Assembly: GCF_000409775.1 (NCBI RefSeq)
Contig: NZ_KE332395.1
Location: forward strand, 62,001 to 126,000
Origin: Litchfieldella anticariensis FP35 = DSM 16096
Lineage (GTDB): Bacteria; Pseudomonadota; Gammaproteobacteria; Pseudomonadales; Halomonadaceae
Length of the DNA stretch: 64,000 bases
Direction: 5' to 3'
Shown: positions 28,224-36,417 of the stretch, piece by piece
Layout: the number at the start of each line of letters is the position of its first letter
Position numbering within the stretch: the stretch's first letter is position 1
The notes under the pieces: model-generated
What the model saw: only the letters and a program-made list of their open reading frames with translations
Database searches by the model: none
What the model was told of the DNA's origin: nothing
Translations under genes and position numbers: made by a program

Positions 28224-28238
28224 ATAACCAGTTGTTAT
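28224..28238. promoter_or_regulatory. Operator-like palindrome ATAACCAGTTGTTAT
   Basis: The 15-bp core sits inside a 25-bp imperfect palindrome (28219-28243) with AAAC and GTTT outer arms. It lies 121 nt upstream of the dapA-like start. A near copy (ATAACCTGAGGTTAT) occurs upstream of the hydroxyproline-cluster dctP at 34002. Sharing between two operons of one pathway suggests a common regulator, perhaps the linked LysR or GlxA-type protein. Confidence 0.6.
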
Positions 28239-28357
28239 GGTTTCCATCATGCTATTTTTGTCGAACTTAATCGCCTGGCTTCCACTGAGACAGTGGAGAA
28301 AACTGTCTTCATATATGCGAGAAACTGGTTCCTGTAAGGTGCGGGTGGCAGACTAGA

Positions 28358-28483
28358 TCAACGGGTGATCTCCAGCTCGACAAGTTCGCTGCAATTCCGA
28401 GACAACTCGAGTGTATCGACGGTCTCGCTACTACCCACTCATTCACAGCCATCGATGGTCACGATCACAGCATCTTGCGACAT
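28358..28483 (-). pseudogene. Possible short gene remnant with in-frame stop
   Basis: On the minus strand an ATG (28483) with AGAGGA upstream encodes MSQDAVIVTIDGCE, then TGA at 28439-28441. The same frame continues VGSSETVDTLELSRNCSELV before a final stop at 28358. The amino-acid pattern on both sides of the stop looks coding-like. I do not recognise the family, and it may be chance. Confidence 0.25.
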
Positions 28484-28575
28484 TCTTCGGGTTCCTCTTG
28501 TCTTAGTCTGGCATCCTGCGGCAATAGATCTCATCGCTACACGAAGACCTATCGACATCTAATATCTTTTTACTT

Positions 28576-28613
28576 ATGTACAATGATGAACATTAAGTTG
28601 ACAGTCATGTACA
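28576..28613. repeat. Paired ATGTACA sites upstream of the racemase-family gene
   Basis: ATGTACA occurs at 28576-28582 and 28607-28613, 31 bp apart (three helical turns). Each is followed 10-13 nt later by CATTAA. The second copy extends to the palindrome ATGTACAT. They lie 149-186 nt before the start at 28762 and may be regulator half-sites. Confidence 0.4.
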
Positions 28614-28761
28614 TCTGCCATTAACTTCGTCAAGTACACAACAAGGTGGAGGCCTGTTCATGACCAAGGACATCCCGCCAGCGTTCAACAACAAGTCAGG
28701 CCGCTAGGAAAGATATCGAAGTTGTCTTGGCGGTTTTTAGAAAGATTCAAAGGGGGAGAAA

Positions 28762-29814
28762 ATGTCATTTAAAAGAACCATTCATGCTATAGATACGCAC
28801 GCAGGCGAACCAATGCGCGTTGTCACTGGCGGTGTTCCCAACATCCCCGGCAAGACGGTGCATGAGAAGATGGTATGGCTGAGAGAAAATGACGACCAGC
28901 TGCGTAAGCTAATGCTACGTGAACCTCGTGGTTATCCCCCTCTCTGCTGCAATGTCATCGTTCCTCCATGTCATCCCGATGCTGATGCCGGCTATGTGAT
29001 CATGGAACAGATCGAGTATCCGGTCATGTCTGGTGGCAACACCATTTCCGTGGCGACGGTGCTGCTAGAAATGGGAATGCTACCGATGCAAGAACCCGTT
29101 ACGGAGCTTGTTCTTGAGGCGCCGGCTGGGCTCATTCGCATCAGGGCCGAATGCAAGGATGGCAAGGTTAAAAGCGTCACTTTCAAGAATGTACCTGCGT
29201 TTGCAGCCTACCTCGATACAGAAATAGACGTTCCCCATCTCGGCAAGGTAAAAGTAGACGTAGGGTGGGGAGGGATGTTCTATGTTATTGCGGATGTCCG
29301 ACAGTTTCCCGGAGTGGAACTAATACCCGAGCATGGGGCGGAGATAGCACGGATTTCAGCCATGATCAGGCAAGCAGCTATTGAGCAGTTGCCCGTTGAG
29401 CACCCTGATTACCCTGGGGTTGGGATCACGATATCACAACTTTCCGGGCCGGCAAGTAGCCCAGATGCTGATTGGAAGAATGCGGTGACAGTGGCGTCTG
29501 GTGATTTTGATTGGGACAAGCCCAGTACGTGGACGGGTGCCATCGACAGATGTCCATGCGGAACGGGAACATGCGCAAAAATGGCAGTGCTTCACGCCAA
29601 AGGCGAGCTGCCGTTGAACCAGGATTTTCGCCACCAGGGCATCCTTGGCAACGTGTTTACGGGGAGACTTGTCGAGGAAACGAAAGTTGGTGAAAAGACA
29701 GCGGTAATACCGACTATCTCCGGAACAAGTTGGATTTACGGAATCAATACCTATGTGTTGGATAATGATGATCCATTCACAGAAGGATTTTGCGTGCAGG
29801 ACATCTGGGCCTGA
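28762..29814 (+). CDS. Proline racemase-family enzyme (hydroxyproline 2-epimerase / trans-3-hydroxyproline dehydratase)
   Basis: A 350-residue member of the proline racemase superfamily. The first catalytic position is Ser90 in VMSGGNTIS where classical epimerases have Cys. The second is Cys266 in CPCGTGTCA. Ser/Cys members are reported as 4-hydroxyproline epimerases and/or trans-3-hydroxy-L-proline dehydratases, so substrate choice is open. With the adjacent oxidase, deaminase and imine reductase, both activities would fit. Codon use is visibly more AT-rich than the neighbours, suggesting recent acquisition. A strong AAGGGGGAG ribosome site precedes it. Confidence 0.85.
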   Translation: MSFKRTIHAIDTHAGEPMRVVTGGVPNIPGKTVHEKMVWLRENDDQLRKLMLREPRGYPPLCCNVIVPPCHPDADAGYVIMEQIEYPVMSGGNTISVATVLLEMGMLPMQEPVTELVLEAPAGLIRIRAECKDGKVKSVTFKNVPAFAAYLDTEIDVPHLGKVKVDVGWGGMFYVIADVRQFPGVELIPEHGAEIARISAMIRQAAIEQLPVEHPDYPGVGITISQLSGPASSPDADWKNAVTVASGDFDWDKPSTWTGAIDRCPCGTGTCAKMAVLHAKGELPLNQDFRHQGILGNVFTGRLVEETKVGEKTAVIPTISGTSWIYGINTYVLDNDDPFTEGFCVQDIWA

Positions 29815-29818
29815 GGAC

Positions 29819-29864
29819 AGGGGCGACGTACGCCCCTATCCGCCGCTCACAAGAAGCGGCGGAT
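29819..29864. terminator. Two adjacent hairpins between convergent genes
   Basis: AGGGGCG/CGCCCCT (29819-29837, 5-nt loop) is followed at once by ATCCGCCGC/GCGGCGGAT (29838-29864, 9-nt loop). They sit between the racemase-family stop (29814) and the end of the leftward ldh2-type gene, whose last codons form part of the second stem. Neither is followed by a U-run, so termination in both directions is probable but not certain. Confidence 0.5.
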
Positions 29865-30842
29865 CTCCTCAAGCACCACCGTGTCGATTGCAATGCACTC
29901 CTCTTCCGACATATTGCTTCGTACCGGGCGGCGGTTGGGCACGTAGGTACCACCACGTTCGGCGATTCGGTCAAGATGCTGGGTCAGTCGAGTGGAAAAA
30001 CGGTCGTCAATAATGGTGGGGTGAATCGCAATGATCGTCATCCCTGCGTCGATCACCTGATCTCCGCCCTGGAAATCCGGCATATCGAGCGACCATGAGG
30101 CACCGGATAATCCGGCCGCAAGGCACTCGACCATCAGCGCCACATTCGCGCCTTTCGTGCCGCCGAATGTCAACAGCGCACCGCGCAGGCCGGCCGCTGC
30201 ATCGGTGGTCGCGTTACCCTGCTCGTCGATGGCCCAACCTTCGGGAATCTTGCGCCCTTCTTCCGCTGCCTTTACCAGGTTGACGAAGGCCGTCGCACTG
30301 GACGCCTGGTCAATGACCAGCGGCGCGTTGACGTCGGCCAGGGGCGCGGCGAACGCCATTGGGTTGGTGCCGAAAACGATCTTGCCACTGGGCGAGCCCG
30401 CCACCACGGCCGGACTGTTGGACACGGCAAAGGCGATCACGCCTTCCAGGGCAAGACGGCGAACATAGTAGCCCAGTTCACCGGTGGTATAGCTGTTGCC
30501 TTGGGTGAAGATCGTAACGCCCAGTTCCCGGGTTTTTTCGACAAGCGTCGGCATTGCCCGGTCGAAACCGAGCTGCGCTATGCCTCCATCCGCGTCCGAG
30601 TGGATGATAGCGGCCAGGGGCGACGTGATTTTCGGCTCGGCTTCTCCATTGATGCGTCCTTCACGGAAACTGGATAGATAATCCAGAAGATGCGGGAACC
30701 CGACACTGGGGTGTCCGAAAAGCGCCGCCGAAACCGTCGCCCTTGCCAGGGAACGCGCGGTGGCAGGGTTGGCGCCCGCAGCGAGACAGGCCTGTTCAGC
30801 CAATGCCTCTGCATCGTGGGAGGAAAGTGTTTGCTGACTCAA
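29847..30842 (-). CDS. Ldh2/MDG2-family oxidoreductase, candidate pyrroline-2-carboxylate reductase
   Basis: A 331-residue NAD(P)H-dependent enzyme of the malate/L-lactate dehydrogenase 2 family. It has FGHPSVGFPHL near residues 42-52 with the catalytic His, and FGTNPMAFAAP centrally. Members such as DpkA reduce the cyclic imine delta-1-pyrroline-2-carboxylate to L-proline, the product expected from trans-3-hydroxyproline dehydration by the convergent gene. The start appears to be TTG (30842), with GAGAGG about 10 nt before it; no in-frame ATG is available. It is the last gene of the TRAP operon. Confidence 0.8.
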   Translation of the reverse strand: MSQQTLSSHDAEALAEQACLAAGANPATARSLARATVSAALFGHPSVGFPHLLDYLSSFREGRINGEAEPKITSPLAAIIHSDADGGIAQLGFDRAMPTLVEKTRELGVTIFTQGNSYTTGELGYYVRRLALEGVIAFAVSNSPAVVAGSPSGKIVFGTNPMAFAAPLADVNAPLVIDQASSATAFVNLVKAAEEGRKIPEGWAIDEQGNATTDAAAGLRGALLTFGGTKGANVALMVECLAAGLSGASWSLDMPDFQGGDQVIDAGMTIIAIHPTIIDDRFSTRLTQHLDRIAERGGTYVPNRRPVRSNMSEEECIAIDTVVLEEIRRFL

Positions 30843-30873
30843 GGAAAGATACCTCTCATGTTCTTAATGCTGA

Positions 30874-32172
30874 TTAATTCACGTATCCGAGCAGCCTTGG
30901 CAGGAACAGCGACAGCGACGGCCAGTAAGTCGTGATCAACATCACAGGCAGAGCGCCAAGCAGCATGAAGCTGAAGGCCGGCCGAAGGACCTGCGACATC
31001 CCAACCTTGCCGATCCGACAGCTCATAAACAGGATGGGTGCCATGGGCGGGCTATTGCAGCCGATGACGACGCTGGTGCCCACGATGGCGGCAAAATGCA
31101 CCGGATGAATGCCGATGCTCTCCATCACTGGCAACAGCAGCGGGCTGAGGATGGCCACGACACTCACGTCGTCCATGATCATTCCCATCAAGATCAAGAA
31201 GATATTGACCATGAGGAGAATCAGCAGTTTGTTCTGGAACACCTCGAGCAACAGCTCGGTCAGCTCCTGCGGCACTCGCTCGAAGGTGAAGATACGGCTG
31301 GCCACGAAGGAAAAGAGCAGAATGATCATGATGACGCCAGTGGTCGTGGCGGCGTGGATGAAACTCTGTGCCAGGGCCTTCAGGTTGAGGTCGCGATAAA
31401 CGAACAGTCCGACGGGGATGGCATAGACGACGGCAATGGCGGCCGCCTCGGTGGGGGTAAAGATGCCACCGTAGATGCCCCCCAGGATGATGACCGGGAG
31501 CATCAAGGCAGGGAAGGCCTTCCAGCCGGTACTGCCGATATTCCGGAACCGGTTACTCAGTGTGAGCGTCTCTGGGCTGTAGGCGGGATTCTTGCGCATC
31601 TTGATAGCGTTGATCACGCACAGGAATACGATCAGCAAAATGCCCGGCCCGATGGTAGCCAAGAACACAGCGGCGACGGATTGCCGGGTTACCACCGCGT
31701 ACAGGATCATGGTGATGCTGGGCGGAATCAGCAGGCCGAGCAGCGAAGATATCCCGACCAGAGCGGTGGAATATGGTCGGCTGTAGCCGTGTTTTTCCAT
31801 CGGATCGATCATGATAGTGCCGATCGAGGCCACCGCGGCCGAGGCCGTTCCCGAAATGGCACCAAACACCCCGCAGGCCATCACCATCGAGGTCCCCATC
31901 CCGCTGCGGGATGAGCCGACGATTGCCTCGACAAAGCGTATGAGCCTGGCTGCAATCCCCCCTGACTGCATCAAATACCCTGTCATGATAAATAACGGGA
32001 GGGCCAGCAAGATAATGGAATTGATCGACCAAAAGCCTGTCGTCATTAGTGACGATATATCGACATCATAGGCAAACGAGAGTACGAGAGTCATGGCAGC
32101 GAACGAGAATACGACCGGCACGCCTATGATCATTAATAGTATGACTGCACCTATCGCTAATAAGGCACCCAT
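30874..32172 (-). CDS. dctM: TRAP transporter large permease (DctM family)
   Basis: A 432-residue protein of about 12 hydrophobic helices. Family motifs include ACGVFGAISGTASAAVASIG and GIFTPTEAAAIAVVYA. DctM carries the sodium-coupled transport path. It is partnered by the upstream dctQ and dctP genes and by the downstream imine reductase gene, 31 nt away. Context suggests uptake of a hydroxyproline-type imino acid; substrate cannot be read from this subunit. CGGAG precedes the ATG at 32172. Confidence 0.92.
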   Translation of the reverse strand: MGALLAIGAVILLMIIGVPVVFSFAAMTLVLSFAYDVDISSLMTTGFWSINSIILLALPLFIMTGYLMQSGGIAARLIRFVEAIVGSSRSGMGTSMVMACGVFGAISGTASAAVASIGTIMIDPMEKHGYSRPYSTALVGISSLLGLLIPPSITMILYAVVTRQSVAAVFLATIGPGILLIVFLCVINAIKMRKNPAYSPETLTLSNRFRNIGSTGWKAFPALMLPVIILGGIYGGIFTPTEAAAIAVVYAIPVGLFVYRDLNLKALAQSFIHAATTTGVIMIILLFSFVASRIFTFERVPQELTELLLEVFQNKLLILLMVNIFLILMGMIMDDVSVVAILSPLLLPVMESIGIHPVHFAAIVGTSVVIGCNSPPMAPILFMSCRIGKVGMSQVLRPAFSFMLLGALPVMLITTYWPSLSLFLPRLLGYVN

Positions 32173-32217
32173 ATTTTTCTCCGATTATTGTCAGGAAGTC
32201 TCTTGAGGAGAGACGTC

Positions 32218-32739
32218 TTATTGGGCTACAGCTTTAGCTCTTCTGAATAGCTTGCTGACATCATGAATGAGGTCGCGGAGCACGTAGAGCAACAGCAAAA
32301 TGCTCGCAATGAGGAGGCTTCCTTGCGAAATGTACTGCGGAATACCGAACACCGGCGTGACTTGCCCCTTATCGAAACCCCAGGAAAAAAGGCTATAGCT
32401 CCAATTAACGAAAAAGGCCGCCATCACCACCGACAGGGCGGTGGCAATAAGTCTCATTGCGTCGTGCAATGCCTCGTTATCGGAAAAAGCTTGAAAGAAA
32501 TCAGCACTGAGATGGGACCTCTCCCGTGAGGCCAAGGCCGCTCCGAGCATGTACAGCCACATGGCAGCTATCAACACCAGCTCCTCAAGGCCAAATACCT
32601 GCACATCAAGCAGCGCCCTAAACACTATGCCGCCTACCATGGCAAAAGAAATGAAAAGGCCCAGCACCGTAACCGCAACTTTTATAATAAACGCGAGTGC
32701 ATTATCGATGCGGGTTAAGTGATCCATAATGATTTTCAT
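32218..32739 (-). CDS. dctQ: TRAP transporter small permease (DctQ family)
   Basis: A 173-residue membrane protein with four predicted helices. The family-typical central region is EELVLIAAMWLYMLGAALAS followed by RERSHLSADFF. It complexes with DctM in the inner membrane. A GGGG ribosome-site-like run lies 8 nt before the ATG at 32739. An internal ATG at 32727 is possible. It lies 45 nt upstream of dctM, with a stem-loop separating it from dctP. Confidence 0.9.
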   Translation of the reverse strand: MKIIMDHLTRIDNALAFIIKVAVTVLGLFISFAMVGGIVFRALLDVQVFGLEELVLIAAMWLYMLGAALASRERSHLSADFFQAFSDNEALHDAMRLIATALSVVMAAFFVNWSYSLFSWGFDKGQVTPVFGIPQYISQGSLLIASILLLLYVLRDLIHDVSKLFRRAKAVAQ

Positions 32740-32761
32740 GATATTACCCCAAAGGTATCGA

Positions 32762-32799
32762 ACACAGAGTGGCCCTCACTAGCAGGAACCACTCCGTGT
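32762..32799 (-). other. Intercistronic stem-loop between dctP and dctQ
   Basis: ACACAGAGTGG (32762-32772) and CCACTCCGTGT (32789-32799) form an 11-bp stem with one mismatch in the dctP-dctQ gap. No U-run follows on the minus strand. Such structures often protect the 3' end of the binding-protein message or attenuate downstream permease expression. Confidence 0.6.
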
Positions 32800-32816
32800 C
32801 ACCCGGCAGGTATTAT

Positions 32817-33845
32817 TTATTTAGGCTCTGATGCATGCTCGCGGACGGCGCTCATGACATCCTCCCCGAGGGACTCCTCCGCCTCGACCCACACTGTCTC
32901 GCGGACCCGCTCGATCCAATCTTTCATTTCTTCATCGGACGGCTCGATATATTCCATTCCATCTTCCTGGGCCTGCTGGATCCACTTTTCATCCTCGGCC
33001 TTGGCGTTCTCGAACTGCTCATTGATGACGACTTCCACGGCATCCGCGATGATCCCGCGATCTTCCTCGTCGAGTGCATCCCAGGCATCCTGGTTCATCA
33101 GGAACGTATAGAAGGAGAAGTTATGCTTGGAGTGGACGAAATAATCGAGCAGGTCGTTGAAATAGGTATAGTCCCAGTAAATTACATTACTCGAATCGCC
33201 ATCGACGACCCCGGTCTGGATGGACGTGTAAACCTCGGACCAGTCGATCGGCACGGCCTGGAAGCCCATGGCCTGTATCGTCTGAGGCAGCGGGAAGATC
33301 GGCTGGGAGCGGAGCTTGATCCCCTGCGCATCTTCATAGTTGGTAGCATAGGTATCCGCTGTCGCTATACCGCCAAAGCCTTCCGGAAAGGGCCCCAGAT
33401 ATTCCAGACCAATATCCGAAAGGATGGGATCAATGGTCTCCGAAATCCAGCCACCCTTGCCATAGGCATCTAGTGCTTCATCCCAACCCAAGGTCAGATA
33501 GGGCAGCGTCAGTACGCCAAGTCGCTCATCGTAGGAAGTTTGCGGCCAGCCCAGAAAGAGGTCGATGTTACCCCTGACCAACTGGTCGAAAAGCTCCTGA
33601 GGCCCACCGATCTCCCCTTGATAGAAGACGTTCATGGTGATTCTGCCATCAGATTGCTCTTCGACAATATCAGAGATTCTTTTTACTGCCAGGCCTTGGG
33701 GCGATTCCCGGTCGCCTGCCTCCGTTGCTATCGTCAGCTTTAATTCCTCATCGCTTGCCCAAGTGGAAGCTGAGAAACCAAGAGCGGCGAGAACCGATAC
33801 TGCGGCTATGCTTGAGCTAACTTTTATTGAGCTTTTTAATGTCAT
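32817..33845 (-). CDS. dctP: TRAP transporter substrate-binding protein (DctP family)
   Basis: A 342-residue periplasmic binding protein. A cleavable signal peptide (about 1-31, ending STWAS) is followed by EELKLTIATEAGDRESPQG. The DctP motif region LKLRSQPIFPLPQTIQAMG-like segment carries the conserved ligand-binding Arg. It captures an organic acid for the DctQM permease. GGAGAAGGTG precedes the ATG at 33845, which begins the signal peptide; an upstream in-frame start at 33899 was rejected. It is the first gene of the dctPQM-ldh2 operon. Confidence 0.92.
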   Translation of the reverse strand: MTLKSSIKVSSSIAAVSVLAALGFSASTWASDEELKLTIATEAGDRESPQGLAVKRISDIVEEQSDGRITMNVFYQGEIGGPQELFDQLVRGNIDLFLGWPQTSYDERLGVLTLPYLTLGWDEALDAYGKGGWISETIDPILSDIGLEYLGPFPEGFGGIATADTYATNYEDAQGIKLRSQPIFPLPQTIQAMGFQAVPIDWSEVYTSIQTGVVDGDSSNVIYWDYTYFNDLLDYFVHSKHNFSFYTFLMNQDAWDALDEEDRGIIADAVEVVINEQFENAKAEDEKWIQQAQEDGMEYIEPSDEEMKDWIERVRETVWVEAEESLGEDVMSAVREHASEPK

Positions 33846-33912
33846 AACACCTTCTCCAGGCAGGCTATTGTAGTTGGAATTCATCTCGTGATTAACCACT
33901 AGTCAAGCACGA

Positions 33913-33953
33913 ATGACATATATCTAATGCACCTCATGACATACATGTAATGC
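33913..33953. repeat. Two 18-bp direct repeats upstream of dctP
   Basis: ATGACATATATCTAATGC (33913-33930) and ATGACATACATGTAATGC (33936-33953) match at 15 of 18 positions with a 23-bp period, so both lie on roughly the same DNA face. They start 68 nt upstream of the dctP ATG. AraC-type regulators often bind such paired direct repeats, and a GlxA/AraC-type gene is adjacent. Confidence 0.6.
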
Positions 33954-34001
33954 TATTTTTATGATGGAGGTAATGGAAACGATTTTTCATCAGTGCAAAA
34001 C

Positions 34002-34016
34002 ATAACCTGAGGTTAT
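34002..34016. promoter_or_regulatory. Operator-like palindrome ATAACCTGAGGTTAT
   Basis: A perfect odd dyad (ATAACCT-G-AGGTTAT) 157-171 nt upstream of the dctP start. It shares the ATAACC...GTTAT architecture, and AA/TT outer arms, with the palindrome at 28224 upstream of the dapA-like operon. Confidence 0.62.
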
Positions 34017-34100
34017 CGTTGCCATGTCTTATGGAGTAGACATTCATCGACACATGCTGATATCTGCTGTCGGTGATCAAGCCGCCATCCGCGGGACCGC

Positions 34101-34155
34101 GAATGGCGTGGTTATATCGCCTTCAGAAAAGCAATTGACGGAGACGGTGCTGACA
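34101..34155 (-). pseudogene. Fragment of an aldehyde dehydrogenase gene
   Basis: Minus-strand reading gives STVSVNCFSEGDITTPF, nearly identical to residues GTVSVNCFSEGDITTPF of the intact aldehyde dehydrogenase at 24329 (DNA there about 24435-24482). At nucleotide level the match has several substitutions, so it is a diverged copy and not a recent duplicate. No start, catalytic domain or C terminus is present. It sits just 3' of the GlxA-type regulator. Confidence 0.7.
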
Positions 34156-34206
34156 GGACGAGGTGGGTGGAACGCTCATCCCTTACGAAAAGTCAGGCCA
34201 AAGACT

Positions 34207-35241
34207 TCAGGACTGGCGCTGCCTGCGGAACTTCGCGGGGGCGATATCAAAGAATTGGCGGAAGCAATGGCGGAAGTGGGTAATACTGGTAAAGCCACTG
34301 GCCACCGCGATATCGGCGATGGGCTTGTTGGTCTGCTGCAGCAATTGCCGAGCGTAAGTCACGCGGAGTTCAATGTAGTAGCGAGACGGGGAGGCATCGA
34401 CATAACGGCTGAAGAGCCGTTCGAGTTGGCGACGGGATATATTGACCCAGCGGGCTATCTCGTCCACCGAAAGAGGCTCATCGATATTGTTATGCATCAG
34501 CTCCAGTGCCAATTTCAGGGCTTGCGGCAGGGTAGGATCACGATCAAGGCTCAAGACGGAAACATCCATCACCTCTTGGGCCTTGTCACAATTGAGTATT
34601 TCCTCAATCGCATCGACGAAGCTCGGGTCATGATCACGCCTCAACCAGTCCAGCATCATGGAGAGCGAGCTATTGGCACCGGCGCAACTGATCCGTTTCC
34701 TGTCCAGCACATAGGAATGTCTGGACAGGTGTACGCTGGGAAATGATTCGAGCAGCATGGCGCGGGAATCGGGATGTATGGCACAGTCGTGGCCATTCAG
34801 CACTCCAGCATCGGCAAGAAAGAAGGAGCCGTTCCACAGCCCTCCCAAGGTCGTGCCTGCGGCATCGAAGCCGCGTAGCGTGGAGCGGATCAATGGCGAA
34901 CTCTGCAAGCGCACACGGAAGCCGCCACACATGATGAGCAGGTCCAGCCGTTGTTCCTGCAGCACCGATAGCTGGCAATCCGTCGAGATGGCAGTGCCCA
35001 GATCGCTGACGACCAAATCGTTCGTTGCACCGACCACCAGTACCTCGACCAGCGGCTCCCGAGTCATCAGGTTGGCGGTTACCAAGGCATCCACCGCTCC
35101 AGCGAAGGCCATCAAAGAGAAGTTATCCAGGAGCACGAACGCCACTCGTCGCTGCAAAGGCTGCGATCTTGAGTCTTCCCCTGCGTTGAGGTGTGCCATG
35201 TTCTTGCGTTTCAACAAGCTCTTGAAGGAGGCGCTCATCAT
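34207..35241 (-). CDS. GlxA-family AraC-type regulator (DJ-1/PfpI plus HTH)
   Basis: A 344-residue protein. The N-terminal DJ-1/PfpI-like domain (about 30-195) has VAFVLLDNFSLMAFAGAVDA. The C-terminal AraC double helix-turn-helix (about 235-340) has PLSVDEIARWVNISRRQLER and IADIAVASGFTSITHFRHCF. Relatives (GbdR, CdhR, ArgR) activate catabolism of betaine, carnitine and arginine. Here the neighbours make hydroxyproline or betaine-type genes the likely targets. GGAG lies 5 nt before the ATG pair at 35241. It is divergent from the LysR gene. Confidence 0.88.
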   Translation of the reverse strand: MMSASFKSLLKRKNMAHLNAGEDSRSQPLQRRVAFVLLDNFSLMAFAGAVDALVTANLMTREPLVEVLVVGATNDLVVSDLGTAISTDCQLSVLQEQRLDLLIMCGGFRVRLQSSPLIRSTLRGFDAAGTTLGGLWNGSFFLADAGVLNGHDCAIHPDSRAMLLESFPSVHLSRHSYVLDRKRISCAGANSSLSMMLDWLRRDHDPSFVDAIEEILNCDKAQEVMDVSVLSLDRDPTLPQALKLALELMHNNIDEPLSVDEIARWVNISRRQLERLFSRYVDASPSRYYIELRVTYARQLLQQTNKPIADIAVASGFTSITHFRHCFRQFFDIAPAKFRRQRQS

Positions 35242-35438
35242 GTCACTCCAGGGGCCTGACAGCCTTGCATGTCAAGCATGCATCAATGGTTGAGGGCGAA
35301 TTACGACTGTTGTCCTGTGTCGCTTTTGGATAACCTGAAAGATGCGGGTGCAGCGTCTTTTCCATGTTCCGTAGTCTATGTTCCGGCCAATTATCCTCGA
35401 CATCGACTTTTTTTCCAGGATGTTGATAACTTTTCATT

Positions 35439-36413
35439 ATGACAACACACACCGATCCCGATCAGAGGCTGCTCAAGATGCCATCGCTGCGCGCGGTGAG
35501 ATCCTTCGTGGCGGCGGCCAAGTATCAGAACTTCACCCGAGCCGCCGAGGCACTGTGCGTCACCCAAGCGGCCATCAGCCGGCAGATCCGCGAGCTCGAG
35601 AGCTACCTGGGCACCGAGCTGTTCAAGCGCACGGGGCGGTCAATAGAACTGACCAAGGCTGGTTCGATCTTCTTCGATGCGGCGCAACTGTCGTTCATCA
35701 ATATCGCCCAGGCCGCGGAACGCATTCGTCAGGACCACGGCAATACCGGCAAGCGAGTCCTCACACTCTGTTGCTCTCCCGCTTTCTCGGCACTGTGGAT
35801 GTCGCGTCGGCTGCCGAGCTTCTTCAGTGCCAACCCGGATATCGACCTCAACCTGATCACTACCCAGAATTTCCACTCCATGGAGCCTGGGGTACTGCCT
35901 GATATCTTCATCACCAAGATGGCCAAAGTGCGGGAGGGGTATCACAGTCATCCTCTGTTTCACGATGTCATTTATCCGATCTGCACCCCACGTTACCTCG
36001 AGCAGCATCCCGAGATACGTAGCCTTGAAGGACTGCGAGATGGAGTGCTGTTAAATCTCAGCCCCTATGGCCGCTCGCAGGTCGCCGAGCACGTGGACTG
36101 GGGGGTCTGGCTGGCCATCCATGATATCGACATCGAGAGCCGTTCCCGGGACAGCCTTCATTTCTTCAATGCCAACGACTACAACATGTTGGTGCAGATG
36201 GTCCTCAGTGATCAGGGGGTGGCCCTCGGCTGGGATCACCTCATCGGCCCCCTGGTCGACCAGGGCCTGTTGGTCAGGCCGGTCGAACAGAAGGTCGTAC
36301 TGGAGGACACGCACCATTACATGGCCTACCGCGAGGACAAGGAGGATGACGAGGCGCTGAGCCGCTTCCGGAAATGGTTCCTGGACCAAAACGGCGTGCC
36401 GATAACCACCTGA
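35439..36413 (+). CDS. LysR-family transcriptional regulator
   Basis: A 324-residue regulator. The N-terminal winged helix-turn-helix (about 14-72) contains LRAVRSFVAAAKYQNFTRAA and VTQAAISRQIRELES. The effector domain begins at about residue 108 (VLTLCCSPAFSALWMSRRLP). The GcvA-like subgroup is suggested by overall layout. It ends 4 nt from the convergent uxuA stop. It could control the divergent GlxA-type gene, the TRAP operon or the dapA-like operon; no direct evidence picks one. Confidence 0.88.
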   Translation: MTTHTDPDQRLLKMPSLRAVRSFVAAAKYQNFTRAAEALCVTQAAISRQIRELESYLGTELFKRTGRSIELTKAGSIFFDAAQLSFINIAQAAERIRQDHGNTGKRVLTLCCSPAFSALWMSRRLPSFFSANPDIDLNLITTQNFHSMEPGVLPDIFITKMAKVREGYHSHPLFHDVIYPICTPRYLEQHPEIRSLEGLRDGVLLNLSPYGRSQVAEHVDWGVWLAIHDIDIESRSRDSLHFFNANDYNMLVQMVLSDQGVALGWDHLIGPLVDQGLLVRPVEQKVVLEDTHHYMAYREDKEDDEALSRFRKWFLDQNGVPITT

Positions 36414-36417
36414 GGCC

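Larger units (their letters stand above)
28104..28761. other. 658-nt AT-rich divergent control region
   Basis: The region lies between the leftward dapA-like operon and the rightward racemase-family gene. It contains the palindrome at 28224-28238, an ATGTACA repeat pair at 28576-28613, a short minus-strand coding-like stretch with an in-frame stop (28358-28483), and a strong ribosome site (AAGGGGGAG) before 28762. It is much more AT-rich than the surrounding genes. No complete gene is present. Confidence 0.55.

Noticed and set aside
34024-34746. A 240-residue plus-strand open frame opposite the GlxA-type gene
   Set aside because: The opposite strand encodes a complete GlxA/AraC protein; the plus-strand translation has no family pattern.
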